Positions 24,301 to 34,625 are shown, counted from the first letter of the stretch. The stretch: DNA of 64,000 nt from Pseudomonas sp. Ant30-3 (GCF_000690905.1 NZ_JMCL01000035.1:1-64000); one strand, 5' to 3'. Numbers and translations are program-made. Notes: generated from the sequence alone by a model not told the origin.

Positions 24301-24987
24301 ATGGGTCAGAAAGTACATCCCATTGGCATTCGCCTGGGAATCGTCAAGGAGCACACCTCCGTCTGGTACGCAGACGGTCGGACTTATGCGGACTATTTGT
24401 TCGCTGATCTGAAAGTGCGTGAGTATCTCCAAGACAAACTAAAAAGCGCGTCCGTAAGCCGTATCGATATCCATCGTCCGGCTCAAACAGCACGTATCAC
24501 CATCCACACCGCTCGTCCGGGTATCGTTATCGGGAAGAAAGGTGAAGATGTTGAGAAACTGCGTCAGGACCTGACCAAACAAATGGGTGTGCCTGTGCAC
24601 ATCAATATCGAAGAAATCCGCAAGCCGGAACTCGACGGTATGTTGGTTGCGCAGAGCGTAGCTCAGCAGCTGGAGCGTCGCGTAATGTTCCGTCGCGCTA
24701 TGAAGCGCGCTGTACAGAACGCCATGCGCATTGGTGCCAAAGGCATCAAAATCCAAGTGAGCGGTCGTCTCGGCGGTGCTGAAATCGCACGTACTGAATG
24801 GTATCGCGAAGGTCGTGTGCCTCTGCACACCCTGCGTGCCGACATCGACTATGCCAACTACGAAGCTCACACCACTTATGGTGTGATCGGTGTAAAGGTT
24901 TGGATCTTCAAAGGCGAAGTAATTGGTGGTCGCCAAGAAGAGCTGAAACCACAAGCACCAGCGCCTCGTAAAAAAGCTGCTAAGTAA
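24301..24987 (+). CDS. rpsC: 30S ribosomal protein S3
   Basis: S3 is part of the mRNA entry channel and has helicase-like activity with S4 and S5. The 228 residues start [13 protein letters not shown]. The KH domain carries [10 protein letters not shown] near residues 80-90. An in-frame start 84 nt upstream is rejected because it runs inside rplV and lacks conservation; the ATG at 24301 has CGGAG about 9 nt upstream. Confidence 0.97.
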
Positions 24988-24999
24988 GGGGTACGCCAA

Positions 25000-25413
25000 A
25001 TGTTGCAACCAAAGCGTACGAAGTTCCGCAAGCAAATGACTGGTCACAACCGTGGCCTGGCATTGCGCGGTAGCAAAGTCAGCTTCGGCGAGTTCGCGCT
25101 GAAGTCTGTTGCTCGTGGTCGTCTCACCGCTCGTCAGATCGAGTCAGCGCGTCGTGCTCTGACCCGTCACGTAAAACGTGGCGGCAAGATCTGGATCCGT
25201 GTATTCCCGGACAAGCCTGTCACCAAAAAGCCACTCGAAGTTCGGATGGGTAAAGGTAAAGGTAGCGTGGAATACTGGGTTGCCCAGATTCAGCCAGGCA
25301 AAGTCCTGTATGAAATCGAGGGTGTTACTGAAGAGCTGGCGCGTGAGGCTTTTGCCTTGGCTGCTGCAAAGCTGCCGCTCGCCACCGCCTTTGTTAAACG
25401 GACGGTGATGTGA
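25000..25413 (+). CDS. rplP: 50S ribosomal protein L16
   Basis: L16 contacts the A-site tRNA elbow and is needed for late 50S assembly. The 137 residues are standard, starting [12 protein letters not shown], with Arg81 in the [12 protein letters not shown] segment available for YcfD-type hydroxylation. The TGA stop overlaps the rpmC start (TGATG). Confidence 0.97.
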   Translation: MLQPKRTKFRKQMTGHNRGLALRGSKVSFGEFALKSVARGRLTARQIESARRALTRHVKRGGKIWIRVFPDKPVTKKPLEVRMGKGKGSVEYWVAQIQPGKVLYEIEGVTEELAREAFALAAAKLPLATAFVKRTVM

Positions 25414-25604
25414 TGAAAGCGAACGAACTTCGTGAAAAAGACGCGCCGCAGCTTAACGAGCAACTGCTCGGCCTGCTGCGCGACCAGTTCAATCTGCGTA
25501 TGCAGAAAGCAACTGGCCAGTTGGGGCAGTCTCACCTGCTCCGGCAAGTTAAGCGTGACATCGCTCGCGTGAAGACTGTGCTCAAACAGCAGGCAGGTAA
25601 GTAA
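25413..25604 (+). CDS. rpmC: 50S ribosomal protein L29
   Basis: L29 lies at the tunnel exit beside L23. The 63-residue form begins [22 protein letters not shown] one codon upstream could add one Met, but the ATG at 25413 gives the family start and overlaps the rplP stop by one base. The protein is almost entirely helical. Confidence 0.95.
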   Translation: MKANELREKDAPQLNEQLLGLLRDQFNLRMQKATGQLGQSHLLRQVKRDIARVKTVLKQQAGK

Positions 25605-25606
25605 TC

Positions 25607-25873
25607 ATGGCTGAAGCCGAAAAAACCGTCCGTACGCTGACTGGCCGTGTTGTCAGCGACAAAATGGACAAGACCATCACCGTTCTGATCGAGCGTCGCG
25701 TTAAGCACCCGATCTACGGTAAATACGTTAAGCGTTCGACTAAGCTGCACGCGCACGACGAAACCAATCAGTGCCACATCGGCGACAAAGTCACTATTCG
25801 TGAAACTCGTCCTTTGGCCAAGACCAAGTCTTGGGCGCTGGTTGATGTTCTCGAACGCGCTGTGGAAGTCTAA
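25607..25873 (+). CDS. rpsQ: 30S ribosomal protein S17
   Basis: S17 is a primary 16S rRNA-binding protein of OB fold. The 88 residues begin [23 protein letters not shown], and the gene follows rpmC after 2 nt. It is the last gene of the S10 operon by the E. coli definition. No terminator lies before rplN, so transcription probably continues into the spc genes. Confidence 0.97.
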   Translation: MAEAEKTVRTLTGRVVSDKMDKTITVLIERRVKHPIYGKYVKRSTKLHAHDETNQCHIGDKVTIRETRPLAKTKSWALVDVLERAVEV

Positions 25874-25896
25874 GGACTAGGGGTCGGAGAAATTAT

Positions 25897-26265
25897 ATGA
25901 TTCAGACTCAATCCATGCTCGATGTGGCCGATAACAGCGGCGCACGCCGCGTTATGTGCATCAAGGTGCTGGGTGGCTCCCATCGTCGTTACGCTGGTAT
26001 CGGTGACATCATCAAAGTTACCGTGAAGGAAGCAATTCCGCGCGGTAAAGTGAAAAAAGGCCAAGTGATGACTGCTGTTGTAGTCCGCACTCGTCACGGC
26101 GTACGTCGTGCTGATGGCTCCATTATCCGCTTTGATGGCAACGCTGCTGTTCTTCTGAACAACAAGCAAGAGCCGATCGGCACCCGTATCTTTGGGCCAG
26201 TGACCCGTGAACTTCGTACTGAGAAGTTCATGAAGATCGTCTCGCTCGCCCCAGAAGTGCTGTAA
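25897..26265 (+). CDS. rplN: 50S ribosomal protein L14
   Basis: L14 forms intersubunit bridges and is the site where RsfS blocks subunit joining. The 122 residues are standard: [27 protein letters not shown] start. GGTCGGAG precedes the start codon. Confidence 0.97.
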   Translation: MIQTQSMLDVADNSGARRVMCIKVLGGSHRRYAGIGDIIKVTVKEAIPRGKVKKGQVMTAVVVRTRHGVRRADGSIIRFDGNAAVLLNNKQEPIGTRIFGPVTRELRTEKFMKIVSLAPEVL

Positions 26266-26276
26266 GGAGATCCGAC

Positions 26277-26591
26277 ATGCAAAAGATTCGTCGTGACGAC
26301 GAGATCATCGTGATCGCCGGCAAAGACAAAGGTAAGCGCGGTAAGGTGCTTAAGGTTCTCGCTAACAACCGTTTGGTTATTGGCGGTCTGAACCTGGTTA
26401 AGCGTCATACCAAGCCTAACCCGATGTCGGGCGTACAAGGCGGTATCGTCGAAAAAGAAGCTCCGCTGGATGCTTCTAACGTCGCCATCTTCAACGGCGA
26501 AACCAACAAGGCTGATCGCGTTGGTTTCAAAGTAGAAGACGGCAAGAAAATTCGTGTCTTCAAGTCGACCCAAAAAGCGGTTGATGCTTGA
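26277..26591 (+). CDS. rplX: 50S ribosomal protein L24
   Basis: L24 initiates 50S assembly together with L3. Its KOW motif ([16 protein letters not shown]) lies near residues 13-28. The 104 residues match the family. The ATG follows AAGGAG by 6 nt, and the gene lies 11 nt after rplN. Confidence 0.97.
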   Translation: MQKIRRDDEIIVIAGKDKGKRGKVLKVLANNRLVIGGLNLVKRHTKPNPMSGVQGGIVEKEAPLDASNVAIFNGETNKADRVGFKVEDGKKIRVFKSTQKAVDA

Positions 26592-26611
26592 ACACTGCTA
26601 GGTAGAAGACC

Positions 26612-27151
26612 ATGGCACGACTAAAAGAGATTTACTGGAAGGAAATCGCACCGAAACTTAAGGAAGAACTTAAGCTTTCGAACGTGATGGAAGTTCCACG
26701 CGTTACCAAAATCACCCTGAACATGGGTCTGGGCGAAGCGGTCGGTGACAAGAAAGTCATCGAGCACGCTGTTGCCGACCTGGAAAAGATCACCGGTCAG
26801 AAAGTCATCGTGACTTACGCTCGGAAATCCATCGCTGGCTTTAAAGTCCGTGAAGGTTGGCCGATCGGCGTCAAGGTAACCCTGCGCCGTGAGCGTATGT
26901 ATGAATTCCTGGATCGTCTGCTGTCGATCTCCCTGCCTAGGGTTCGCGACTTCCGCGGCCTGAATGCCAAGTCCTTCGATGGTCGTGGTAACTACAGCAT
27001 GGGCGTTAAAGAGCAGATCATCTTCCCGGAAATCGACTACGACAAGATCGATGCTCTCCGCGGTCTGGACATTACCCTGACCACCACTGCCAAGAACGAT
27101 GATGAAGGTCGCGCCTTGTTGCGTGCTTTCAAATTCCCGTTCCGCAACTGA
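26612..27151 (+). CDS. rplE: 50S ribosomal protein L5
   Basis: L5 binds 5S rRNA and contacts P-site tRNA. The 179 residues match the family, including the conserved [18 protein letters not shown] segment near residue 115. In E. coli the S8 repressor site of the spc operon lies at the start of this gene; whether it is conserved here was not established. Confidence 0.97.
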   Translation: MARLKEIYWKEIAPKLKEELKLSNVMEVPRVTKITLNMGLGEAVGDKKVIEHAVADLEKITGQKVIVTYARKSIAGFKVREGWPIGVKVTLRRERMYEFLDRLLSISLPRVRDFRGLNAKSFDGRGNYSMGVKEQIIFPEIDYDKIDALRGLDITLTTTAKNDDEGRALLRAFKFPFRN

Positions 27152-27164
27152 TTGGAGTAGGAAA

Positions 27165-27470
27165 ATGGCCAAGACGAGCATGAAGAACCGTGAGCTGAAG
27201 CGTCAGCTCACTGTTGCCAAGTACGCCAAAAAGCGTGCAGCACTGAAAGCTATCATCGTGGATCTGAACGCAAGTCCAGAAGCGCGTTGGGAAGCAACAG
27301 TTGCTCTGCAGAAGCAGCCACGTGACGCAAGCGCTTCGCGCATGCGTAACCGCTGCCGCTTGACCGGTCGTCCGCACGGCGTTTACCGCAAGTTCGGCCT
27401 CGGCCGTAACATGCTGCGTCAAGCAGCAATGCGTGGCGACGTACCGGGTCTGGTTAAAGCCAGCTGGTAA
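27165..27470 (+). CDS. rpsN: 30S ribosomal protein S14
   Basis: S14 is a 30S head protein. The 101-residue form without the CxxC zinc motifs is the C-minus type. The start [15 protein letters not shown] at 27165 has GGAG about 7 nt upstream; an in-frame ATG 66 nt earlier lies in rplE and is rejected. An unusual 211-nt gap separates it from rpsH. Confidence 0.97.
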   Translation: MAKTSMKNRELKRQLTVAKYAKKRAALKAIIVDLNASPEARWEATVALQKQPRDASASRMRNRCRLTGRPHGVYRKFGLGRNMLRQAAMRGDVPGLVKASW

Positions 27471-27533
27471 GTAGCATCTCAAAGTCTCGGTGGAAGGGTT
27501 CGCAAGATCCTGACCGCCGGTGACCTTGAACTT

Positions 27534-27561
27534 GAATCAAGCCCCTTTTGGGGCTTGATTC
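27534..27561 (+). terminator. Perfect hairpin between rpsN and rpsH
   Basis: A perfect 12-bp stem GAATCAAGCCCC / GGGGCTTGATTC closes a TTTT loop. The following ATTTG is only weakly T-rich, so termination efficiency is uncertain. The right arm overlaps the -35 of the promoter just downstream. Confidence 0.6.
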
Positions 27562-27583
27562 ATTTGTGGGGTGTGTCTAGAAT
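27555..27583 (+). promoter_or_regulatory. Internal promoter of the spc operon
   Basis: TTGATT at 27555-27560 and TAGAAT at 27578-27583 have a 17-nt spacer and a GC-rich discriminator (ACCCGGCTCGCC) nearly identical to that of the tRNA-tuf promoter. It would start transcription about 90 nt before rpsH. Confidence 0.7.
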
Positions 27584-27639
27584 ACCCGGCTCGCCTGAGC
27601 CCGTGCTTTTTTCGCATGGATGTCCTCGGCGACACGTAG

Positions 27640-27661
27640 TAGCCGTAAGGCTAATTTTTTT
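27640..27661 (+). promoter_or_regulatory. Attenuator-like hairpin in the rpsH leader
   Basis: TAGCC GTAA GGCTA forms a 5-bp stem with a GNRA loop, followed by seven T residues. It lies in the predicted leader of the internal promoter, 21 nt before rpsH. It may be an attenuator or a protein-binding site; this is inference. Confidence 0.45.
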
Positions 27662-27681
27662 GTATTAGGAGCGTCTAGCCC

Positions 27682-28074
27682 ATGAGTATGCAGGACCCGT
27701 TAGCGGACATGCTAACTCGTATCCGTAATGCCCAGATGGCTGAAAAGTCCGTCGTAAGCATGCCATCTTCTACTTTGAAGGTAGCTGTTGCCAAAGTCCT
27801 GAAGGACGAAGGTTACATTGCGGGTTATCAGATCAGCAGCGAAATCAAACCACTGCTGTCCATCGAGCTGAAGTACTTCGAAGGCCGTCCGGTCATCGAG
27901 GAAGTGAAGCGCGTTAGCCGTCCAGGCCTGCGTCAGTACAAGTCCGTCGATGATCTGCCAAAAGTTCGTGGCGGTCTCGGTGTGTCTATCGTCTCCACCA
28001 ACAAAGGTGTGATGACGGATCGTGCTGCGCGCGCTGCCGGTGTCGGCGGCGAAGTTCTTTGCACTGTGTTCTAA
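27682..28074 (+). CDS. rpsH: 30S ribosomal protein S8
   Basis: S8 is a primary 16S rRNA-binding protein of the 30S platform and the translational repressor of spc operon genes in E. coli. The 130 residues start [18 protein letters not shown], and the C-terminal [16 protein letters not shown] motif is intact. TTAGGAG precedes the ATG. It becomes the first gene after the internal promoter. Confidence 0.97.
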   Translation: MSMQDPLADMLTRIRNAQMAEKSVVSMPSSTLKVAVAKVLKDEGYIAGYQISSEIKPLLSIELKYFEGRPVIEEVKRVSRPGLRQYKSVDDLPKVRGGLGVSIVSTNKGVMTDRAARAAGVGGEVLCTVF

Positions 28075-28086
28075 GGGGGGATAAGC

Positions 28087-28620
28087 ATGTCACGCGTCGC
28101 TAAGAACCCCGTTAAGCTGCCAGCCGGTGTCGAAGTCAAATTCGCAGGCCAACAGCTTTCGGTGAAGGGTGCCAAGGGCACTCTCGAACTGAACATCCAT
28201 TCGTCCGTTGAGATTGTTGAAGAAGCTGGTGAGCTGCGTTTCGCTGCTCGCAATGGCGATCAACAAACTCGCGCAATGGCTGGTACCACTCGTGCGTTGG
28301 TAAACAACATGGTCCAAGGCGTAAGCCAAGGCTTCGAGCGCAAGCTCCAGCTGGTCGGTGTTGGTTACAAAGCGCAAGCAAAAGGCACAGTGCTGAACCT
28401 GGCTCTTGGCTTCTCGCACCCAGTGGATTATGAACTGCCGGAAGGCATCACCGCTGAGACTCCTAGCCAGACCGATATCCTGATCAAGGGCATCGACAAG
28501 CAGCTGGTAGGTCAAGTGGCCGCCGAGATCCGCGACTTCCGTCCACCAGAGCCGTACAAAGGCAAAGGTGTGCGCTACGCGGACGAAGTCGTCCGTCGTA
28601 AAGAAGCCAAGAAGAAGTAG
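28087..28620 (+). CDS. rplF: 50S ribosomal protein L6
   Basis: L6 lies near the sarcin-ricin loop and the GTPase centre. The 177 residues contain two duplicated alpha/beta domains, ending with the conserved [16 protein letters not shown] segment near 155. It follows rpsH by 12 nt with AAGGGGGG upstream. Confidence 0.97.
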   Translation: MSRVAKNPVKLPAGVEVKFAGQQLSVKGAKGTLELNIHSSVEIVEEAGELRFAARNGDQQTRAMAGTTRALVNNMVQGVSQGFERKLQLVGVGYKAQAKGTVLNLALGFSHPVDYELPEGITAETPSQTDILIKGIDKQLVGQVAAEIRDFRPPEPYKGKGVRYADEVVRRKEAKKK

Positions 28621-28630
28621 GGCATAGCAA

Positions 28631-28981
28631 ATGACCGACAAAAAAGTTACTCGACTGCGTCGCGCTCGCAAAGCACGCCTGAAAATGCACGAACTCGAAG
28701 TCGTGCGTCTCTGCGTGTTCCGCTCGTCGCAGCACATCTACGCCCAGGTCATTTCGGCCGACGGCGCCAAAGTTCTGGCTTCTGCCTCGACTTTGGATAA
28801 AGAACTGCGTGATGGTGCCACTGGCAACATCGACGCGGCCACTAAAGTTGGCCAGCTGGTCGCTACGCGTGCTAAGGCCGCTGGCGTCTCGCAAGTGGCT
28901 TTCGACCGCTCTGGCTTCAAGTACCACGGCCGCGTTAAAGCGCTGGCTGATGCTGCTCGTGAAGCTGGGCTGGAGTTCTAA
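28631..28981 (+). CDS. rplR: 50S ribosomal protein L18
   Basis: L18 binds 5S rRNA with L5 and L25 in the central protuberance. The 116 residues match the family, with the basic N-terminal tail [14 protein letters not shown] and the C-terminal [19 protein letters not shown]. Only 3 nt separate it from rpsE. Confidence 0.97.
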   Translation: MTDKKVTRLRRARKARLKMHELEVVRLCVFRSSQHIYAQVISADGAKVLASASTLDKELRDGATGNIDAATKVGQLVATRAKAAGVSQVAFDRSGFKYHGRVKALADAAREAGLEF

Positions 28982-28984
28982 GTT

Positions 28985-29485
28985 ATGTCAAATAACGACC
29001 AAAAGCGCGACGAAGGCTACATTGAGAAGCTGGTTCAAGTTAACCGCGTAGCCAAAACCGTTAAAGGCGGCCGTATCTTCACTTTCACCGCGTTGACCGT
29101 GGTTGGTGATGGTAAAGGGCGCGTTGGCTTCGGCCGTGGCAAGTCGCGTGAAGTGCCTGCTGCGATCCAGAAGGCAATGGAAGCTGCTCGCCGCAACATG
29201 ATCCAAGTTGACCTGAACGGCACCACTCTGCAGTACGCAATGAAGTCCGCTCATGGCGCTTCGAAGGTGTACATGCAGCCTGCTTCTGAAGGTACCGGTA
29301 TCATCGCTGGCGGCGCTATGCGTGCTGTCCTCGAAGTTGCTGGCGTTCAGAACGTTCTGGCCAAGTGCTACGGCTCGACTAACCCGGTAAACGTGGTTCA
29401 CGCCACTTTCAAGGGTTTGAAGGCTATGCAGTCTCCTGAATCCATTGCCGCCAAGCGTGGCAAAAGCGTCAAGGAGATCTTCTGA
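28985..29485 (+). CDS. rpsE: 30S ribosomal protein S5
   Basis: S5 takes part in decoding accuracy and the mRNA entry channel. The 166 residues have the double-stranded RNA-binding N-terminal domain, including the basic loop GRGKSREVP, and the C-terminal domain with [12 protein letters not shown]. It is followed by rpmD after 2 nt. Confidence 0.97.
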   Translation: MSNNDQKRDEGYIEKLVQVNRVAKTVKGGRIFTFTALTVVGDGKGRVGFGRGKSREVPAAIQKAMEAARRNMIQVDLNGTTLQYAMKSAHGASKVYMQPASEGTGIIAGGAMRAVLEVAGVQNVLAKCYGSTNPVNVVHATFKGLKAMQSPESIAAKRGKSVKEIF

Positions 29486-29487
29486 TC

Positions 29488-29664
29488 ATGGCTACAGTTA
29501 AAGTTACGCTGATCAAAAGCATGACCGGCCGCATCCCTAACCACAAATTGTGCGTTAAGGGTCTGGGTCTGCGTCGCATCGGTCACACTGTAGAAGTAGT
29601 TGATACTCCCGAGAATCGCGGGATGATCAACAAGGCTTACTACATGCTGCGTGTCGAGGGTTAA
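29488..29664 (+). CDS. rpmD: 50S ribosomal protein L30
   Basis: L30 is a small 50S protein. The gene encodes 58 residues, starting [20 protein letters not shown], with the family motif [13 protein letters not shown] in the middle. It lies 2 nt after rpsE and 3 nt before rplO, in the invariant spc order. Confidence 0.96.
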   Translation: MATVKVTLIKSMTGRIPNHKLCVKGLGLRRIGHTVEVVDTPENRGMINKAYYMLRVEG

Positions 29665-29667
29665 TCG

Positions 29668-30105
29668 ATGAAACTCAATGATCTGAGTCCAGCGCCGGGT
29701 TCCCGTCGCGAAAAGCATCGTCCGGGCCGTGGTATCGGTAGTGGTTTGGGTAAGACCGGTGGCCGTGGCCACAAAGGTCAGTCCTCCCGCTCCGGTGGCA
29801 CCATTGCTCCAGGCTTTGAAGGCGGCCAACAGCCGCTGCATCGTCGTCTGCCGAAGTTCGGTTTCGTTTCCCTGAAAGCCATGGATCGCGCAGAAGTGCG
29901 TTTGTCCGAGCTGGCTAAAGTGGAAGGCGACATCGTAACCGTGCAGTCCCTGAAAGATGCCAACGTGATCAACGTCAACGTACAGCGTGTGAAAATCATG
30001 CTGTCCGGCGAAGTTACTCGCGCTGTTACCATCGGAAAGGGAATCGGCGCCACCAAAGGTGCGCGTTCGGCTATCGAAGCAGCTGGCGGCAAGTTCGAGG
30101 AATAA
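29668..30105 (+). CDS. rplO: 50S ribosomal protein L15
   Basis: L15 is a late-assembly 50S protein with a long basic glycine-rich N-terminal extension ([19 protein letters not shown], about 21-39). The deduced protein has 145 residues, the usual length. Its stop codon directly abuts the secY start. Confidence 0.97.
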   Translation: MKLNDLSPAPGSRREKHRPGRGIGSGLGKTGGRGHKGQSSRSGGTIAPGFEGGQQPLHRRLPKFGFVSLKAMDRAEVRLSELAKVEGDIVTVQSLKDANVINVNVQRVKIMLSGEVTRAVTIGKGIGATKGARSAIEAAGGKFEE

Positions 30106-31434
30106 ATGGCTAAGCAAGGTGCTCTCTCTGCGCTCGGCAAAGGCGGTATGTCTGAACTCTGGGCTCGTCTGCGTTTTCTGTTCCTGGCGATTATCGTCTA
30201 CCGAATAGGCGCACACATCCCGGTTCCAGGTATCAACCCGGACCGACTCGCGGACCTGTTTCGACAGAATGAGGGGACCATTCTTAGCTTGTTCAACATG
30301 TTTTCCGGCGGCGCGCTGGAGCGGATGAGCATCTTTGCACTGGGGATCATGCCGTACATTTCGGCATCGATCATCATGCAGCTGATGACCGCCGTCAGCC
30401 CGCAGCTGGAACAGTTGAAGAAGGAAGGTGAGTCTGGGCGTCGCAAGATTGCCCAGTACACCCGCTACGGCACTGTCGTTCTTGCTCTCGTTCAGGCTAT
30501 TGGCATGTCCATTGGTCTGGCGGGGCAGGGCGTAGCGTTCACTGGTGACTTTGGCTTCCATTTCGTCGCGGTATCCACTTTTGTGGCTGGTGCGATGTTC
30601 ATGATGTGGCTGGGTGAGCAGATTACTGAGCGTGGTGTTGGCAACGGTATCTCGATGTTGATTTTCGCAGGTATCGTCGCCGGTCTTCCGAGAGCGATCG
30701 GGCAGTCTTTCGAGTCTGCGCGTCAGGGTGACATCAACATTTTCGCCCTGGTTGCAATCGGTTTGCTGGCAGTAGCGATTATCGGTTTTGTGGTGTTCAT
30801 TGAGCGTGGTCAGCGTCGTATTGCTGTTCACTACGCCAAGCGTCAGCAGGGCCGCAAGGTCTTTGCTGCGCAGACTAGCCACTTGCCGCTGAAGGTGAAC
30901 ATGGCCGGCGTTATTCCGGCCATTTTCGCGAGCAGCATTTTGCTGTTCCCGGCTTCGTTGGGTACCTGGTTTGGTCAGTCTGAAGGTATGGGCTGGCTGC
31001 AGGACATCTCGCAGTCGATCGCTCCTGGTCAGCCGTTGAATATTCTGCTGTTTAGTGCAGGGATTATTTTCTTCTGCTTCTTCTATACGGCGTTGATGTT
31101 CAATCCGAAAGACGTAGCGGAAAACCTGAAGAAGTCCGGTGCCTTTATTCCGGGCATCCGTCCAGGTGAGCAGTCGGCGCGCTACATTGATGGCGTTCTG
31201 ACTCGTTTGACCCTGTTCGGTGCTCTATATATGACGGCCGTGTGCTTGTTGCCCCAGTTCTTGGTGGTAGCAGCAAACGTTCCGTTCTACCTTGGCGGGA
31301 CCTCGTTGCTGATCGTCGTCGTGGTTGTGATGGACTTCATGTCCCAAGTACAATCGCACCTCGTTTCGCACCAGTACGAATCCCTGATGAAGAAAGCCAA
31401 CCTGAAGGGTTACGGCAGCGGCATGTTGCGCTGA
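30106..31434 (+). CDS. secY: Preprotein translocase subunit SecY
   Basis: SecY is the channel-forming subunit of the Sec translocase with ten transmembrane helices. The 442 residues include the plug region after the first helix, the [17 protein letters not shown] helix near 75-95 and a cytosolic loop with [12 protein letters not shown] near 245. It immediately follows rplO, so its translation is probably coupled. Confidence 0.97.
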   Translation: MAKQGALSALGKGGMSELWARLRFLFLAIIVYRIGAHIPVPGINPDRLADLFRQNEGTILSLFNMFSGGALERMSIFALGIMPYISASIIMQLMTAVSPQLEQLKKEGESGRRKIAQYTRYGTVVLALVQAIGMSIGLAGQGVAFTGDFGFHFVAVSTFVAGAMFMMWLGEQITERGVGNGISMLIFAGIVAGLPRAIGQSFESARQGDINIFALVAIGLLAVAIIGFVVFIERGQRRIAVHYAKRQQGRKVFAAQTSHLPLKVNMAGVIPAIFASSILLFPASLGTWFGQSEGMGWLQDISQSIAPGQPLNILLFSAGIIFFCFFYTALMFNPKDVAENLKKSGAFIPGIRPGEQSARYIDGVLTRLTLFGALYMTAVCLLPQFLVVAANVPFYLGGTSLLIVVVVVMDFMSQVQSHLVSHQYESLMKKANLKGYGSGMLR

Positions 31435-31461
31435 GTACCCATAAGGTTCGAGGAGTTGGTG

Positions 31462-31578
31462 ATGAAAGTTCGTGCATCGGTGAAAAAGCTGTGCCGTAAC
31501 TGCAAGATTATTCGCCGCGAAGGTGTTGTTCGAGTAATTTGCAGCGCGGAACCGCGTCACAAACAGCGCCAAGGCTGA
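31462..31578 (+). CDS. rpmJ: 50S ribosomal protein L36
   Basis: L36 is the smallest ribosomal protein. The 38 residues start [15 protein letters not shown]. Cys11, Cys14, Cys27 and His33 form the zinc site, so this is the zinc-containing C+ form. The ATG follows GAGGAG 8-13 nt upstream and the gene lies 27 nt after secY. It is the last gene of the spc operon. Confidence 0.95.
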
Positions 31579-31596
31579 GTGTGATTGTGCTTCAAG

Positions 31597-31620
31597 CCCG
31601 GCAGCTAGTGCGCTGCCGGG
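31597..31620 (+). terminator. Hairpin after rpmJ
   Basis: CCCGGCAGC pairs perfectly with GCTGCCGGG around a TAGTGC loop. The downstream sequence TTGATTATTTG is moderately T-rich and begins with the -35 of the next promoter. Confidence 0.6.
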
Positions 31621-31649
31621 TTGATTATTTGTTATTACAGCGATATTAT
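31621..31649 (+). promoter_or_regulatory. Promoter of the alpha operon
   Basis: TTGATT at 31621-31626 and TATTAT at 31644-31649 have a 17-nt spacer and are followed by CTCGCGCCC. The layout (hairpin, TTGATT, 17 nt, -10, GC-rich discriminator) repeats that before rpsH. Confidence 0.7.
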
Positions 31650-31708
31650 CTCGCGCCCTATTTCTTGGCTTCCGGGGCGTAGGTAGCTGTCAATTGGAGT
31701 CCCACTGA

Positions 31709-32065
31709 ATGGCCCGTATTGCAGGCGTTAACATTCCAGATAACAAGCATACTGTTATCTCGCTGACCTACATCTATGGTGTTGGTCGCACTACTGCGCA
31801 GAAAATTTGCGCAGTGACTGGGGTAAACCCAGCCGCAAAGATCAAGGATCTGAGCGACGAGCAGATTGAACAGCTGCGTGGCGAAGTGGCGAAGTTCACC
31901 ACTGAAGGTGACCTGCGTCGCGAAATCAACATGAAAATCAAGCGTTTGATGGACCTCGGTTGCTATCGCGGTCTGCGTCATCGTCGTGGTCTTCCAGTGC
32001 GCGGTCAGCGTACCAAGACTAACGCGCGTACCCGTAAAGGTCCGCGTAAGCCGATCCGCAAGTAA
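31709..32065 (+). CDS. rpsM: 30S ribosomal protein S13
   Basis: S13 is a 30S head protein forming intersubunit bridges and contacting P-site tRNA through its basic C-terminal tail ([15 protein letters not shown]). The 118 residues match the family. It is first in the alpha operon rpsM-rpsK-rpsD-rpoA-rplQ. Confidence 0.97.
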   Translation: MARIAGVNIPDNKHTVISLTYIYGVGRTTAQKICAVTGVNPAAKIKDLSDEQIEQLRGEVAKFTTEGDLRREINMKIKRLMDLGCYRGLRHRRGLPVRGQRTKTNARTRKGPRKPIRK

Positions 32066-32095
32066 TCGCCCCAGCGAATCGACAGGAAATTAATC

Positions 32096-32485
32096 ATGGC
32101 AAAACCTGCTGCTCGTCCTCGTAAAAAAGTTAAAAAGACAGTGGTTGATGGCATCGCCCACATCCATGCTTCTTTTAACAACACAATCGTGACCATTACC
32201 GACCGTCAAGGTAACGCGCTTTCTTGGGCTACCTCCGGTGGTTCGGGTTTCCGCGGTTCCCGCAAGTCCACCCCGTTTGCTGCTCAAGTAGCTGCAGAAC
32301 GTGCTGGTCAAGCTGCGCTGGAATATGGCCTGAAAAACCTCGACGTTAACGTCAAGGGTCCAGGTCCAGGTCGTGAGTCTGCTGTCCGTGCATTGAACGG
32401 CTGTGGCTATAAGATCGCCAGCATCACCGACGTGACGCCAATCCCGCACAACGGGTGCCGTCCGCCGAAGAAGCGCCGCGTGTAA
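32096..32485 (+). CDS. rpsK: 30S ribosomal protein S11
   Basis: S11 is a platform protein at the mRNA exit. The 129 residues are standard, ending with [12 protein letters not shown]. It starts 30 nt after rpsM. Confidence 0.97.
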   Translation: MAKPAARPRKKVKKTVVDGIAHIHASFNNTIVTITDRQGNALSWATSGGSGFRGSRKSTPFAAQVAAERAGQAALEYGLKNLDVNVKGPGPGRESAVRALNGCGYKIASITDVTPIPHNGCRPPKKRRV

Positions 32486-32503
32486 TCCAGGAGATTGTAA
32501 AGA

Positions 32504-33124
32504 ATGGCTCGTTACATTGGTCCAAAATGCAAACTCGCTCGTCGCGAAGGCACCGATCTCTTTCTGAAGAGCGGCGTGCGCGCGATCGAATCGAAGTGCA
32601 ACATCGAAGCAGCACCTGGTATCCACGGCCAACGCCGCGGTCGCCAGTCCGATTACGGCACCCAACTGCGTGAAAAGCAGAAGGTCCGTCGTATCTACGG
32701 CGTTCTCGAGCGTCAATTCAGCGGCTACTACAAGGAAGCTGCTGGAAAGAAAGGTGCAACCGGTGAAAACCTGCTGCAACTGCTCGAATGCCGTCTGGAC
32801 AACGTTGTATACCGTATGGGCTTTGGTTCGACTCGTGCCGAATCCCGTCAGCTGGTATCGCACAAATCCGTCAGCGTTAACGGTCAGACCGTAAACGTGC
32901 CGTCGTACCAGGTTCGTGCTGGTGACGTGGTCGCGATTCGCGAGAAAGCAAAGAATCAACTTCGCATTGTCCAAGCTCTCGATCTGTGTGCCCAACGTGG
33001 CCGCGTAGAATGGGTAGAAGTAGACACTGAGAAGAAGTCGGGCGTTTTCAAGAACGTTCCTGCTCGCAGTGATCTGTCCGCCGACATCAACGAAAGCCTG
33101 ATTGTCGAGCTCTACTCCAAGTAA
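32504..33124 (+). CDS. rpsD: 30S ribosomal protein S4
   Basis: S4 nucleates 30S assembly and in enterobacteria represses the alpha operon. The 206 residues begin [19 protein letters not shown], with the S4 RNA-binding domain at about 95-160 ([19 protein letters not shown]). The ATG has CAGGAG about 10 nt upstream. Confidence 0.97.
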   Translation: MARYIGPKCKLARREGTDLFLKSGVRAIESKCNIEAAPGIHGQRRGRQSDYGTQLREKQKVRRIYGVLERQFSGYYKEAAGKKGATGENLLQLLECRLDNVVYRMGFGSTRAESRQLVSHKSVSVNGQTVNVPSYQVRAGDVVAIREKAKNQLRIVQALDLCAQRGRVEWVEVDTEKKSGVFKNVPARSDLSADINESLIVELYSK

Positions 33125-33146
33125 GGGCTAGAAAATAGGTGCATCC

Positions 33147-34148
33147 ATGCAGATTTCGGTAAATGAGTTCCTGACACCCCGCCATATTGATGTGCAGGTT
33201 GTCAGTCCAACCCGCGCCAAGATCACTCTCGAGCCTCTCGAGCGTGGTTTTGGCCACACCCTGGGCAACGCGCTGCGACGCATCCTGTTGTCCTCAATGC
33301 CCGGCTGTGCAGTGGTCGAGGCCGAGATTGACGGTGTACTCCATGAGTACAGCGCCATCGAAGGTGTACAGGAAGATGTAATTGAAATCCTGTTGAACCT
33401 TAAAGGTCTGGCTATCAAGCTGCACGGTCGTGACGAAGTTACGCTGACCTTGTCGAAGAAGGGTTCGGGGGTGGTTACCGCTGCCGATATTCAGCTGGAT
33501 CATGATGTCGAGATCGTTAACCCCGATCACGTAATCGCTAACCTGGCGTCTAACGGCGCCCTGAACATGAAGCTCACCGTAGCTCGTGGTCGTGGTTATG
33601 AACCGGCCGACTCGCGTCAGAGCGATGAAGACGAAAGCCGCAGCATTGGTCGCTTGCAGCTTGACTCTTCGTTCAGCCCGGTTCGCCGTATCGCATACGT
33701 GGTGGAAAACGCCCGTGTCGAGCAGCGTACTAACCTGGATAAGCTGGTTATTGATCTGGAAACCAACGGTACTCTGGATCCTGAAGAGGCTATTCGCCGC
33801 GCTGCAACCATTCTGCAACAGCAGTTGGCTGCGTTCGTCGATCTCAAAGGTGACAGTGAGCCAGTGGTTGTCGAGCAGGAAGACGAGATCGATCCGATCC
33901 TGCTTCGCCCGGTTGACGATCTGGAACTGACTGTACGTTCGGCTAACTGCCTTAAGGCGGAAAACATCTACTACATCGGTGACCTGATTCAGCGTACCGA
34001 AGTAGAGCTGTTGAAGACTCCGAACCTTGGCAAGAAATCCTTGACTGAAATCAAGGACGTTCTGGCCTCCCGCGGTCTGTCCCTCGGCATGCGCCTCGAC
34101 AACTGGCCGCCTGCAAGTCTTAAGAAGGACGACAAGGCGACTGCCTGA
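33147..34148 (+). CDS. rpoA: DNA-directed RNA polymerase subunit alpha
   Basis: Alpha dimers scaffold RNA polymerase assembly. Its C-terminal domain binds UP elements and activators. The 333 residues comprise the NTD (about 1-235, with [17 protein letters not shown] near residue 35) and the CTD (about 250-320, with [17 protein letters not shown]). It follows rpsD by 22 nt and precedes rplQ by 42 nt. Confidence 0.98.
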   Translation: MQISVNEFLTPRHIDVQVVSPTRAKITLEPLERGFGHTLGNALRRILLSSMPGCAVVEAEIDGVLHEYSAIEGVQEDVIEILLNLKGLAIKLHGRDEVTLTLSKKGSGVVTAADIQLDHDVEIVNPDHVIANLASNGALNMKLTVARGRGYEPADSRQSDEDESRSIGRLQLDSSFSPVRRIAYVVENARVEQRTNLDKLVIDLETNGTLDPEEAIRRAATILQQQLAAFVDLKGDSEPVVVEQEDEIDPILLRPVDDLELTVRSANCLKAENIYYIGDLIQRTEVELLKTPNLGKKSLTEIKDVLASRGLSLGMRLDNWPPASLKKDDKATA

Positions 34149-34190
34149 TCGTCGTAATCACCGAACGTTGTGTTTGGTAAGGAATGAACC

Positions 34191-34577
34191 ATGCGTCATC
34201 GTAAAAGTGGTCGTCACCTGAGCCGCACCAGCTCGCACCGCAAGGCCATGTTTCAAAACATGGCGGTGTCGCTGTTCGAGCACGAGCTGATCAAAACTAC
34301 ACTGCCGAAAGCTAAAGAACTGCGTCGCGTTGCTGAGCCGCTGATCACTTTGGCCAAGACAGACAGCCTGGCTAACCGCCGTTTGGCCTTCGACCGTACG
34401 CGTTCGAAAGCTATCGTTGGTAAGCTCTTCAACGACCTGGGCAAGCGTTACGCTACCCGTGAGGGTGGCTACCTGCGCATCCTCAAGTGCGGTTTCCGCA
34501 CTGGCGACAACGCGCCTATGGCGTACGTCGAGTTGGTTGACCGTCCTGTCGGTGGTGAAGCTGTATCCGCTGAGTAA
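34191..34577 (+). CDS. rplQ: 50S ribosomal protein L17
   Basis: L17 lies near the tunnel exit. The 128 residues start [20 protein letters not shown]. It is the last gene of the ribosomal cluster and is followed by a strong terminator. Confidence 0.97.
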   Translation: MRHRKSGRHLSRTSSHRKAMFQNMAVSLFEHELIKTTLPKAKELRRVAEPLITLAKTDSLANRRLAFDRTRSKAIVGKLFNDLGKRYATREGGYLRILKCGFRTGDNAPMAYVELVDRPVGGEAVSAE

Positions 34578-34597
34578 GACGTCAGTCTGAAAACATA

Positions 34598-34625
34598 AAA
34601 CCGGGCCTAGTGCCCGGTTTTTTGT
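34598..34625 (+). terminator. Terminator of the alpha operon
   Basis: AAACCGGGC / GCCCGGTTT with a CTAGT loop is followed by TTTTG, 20 nt after rplQ. Confidence 0.92.
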
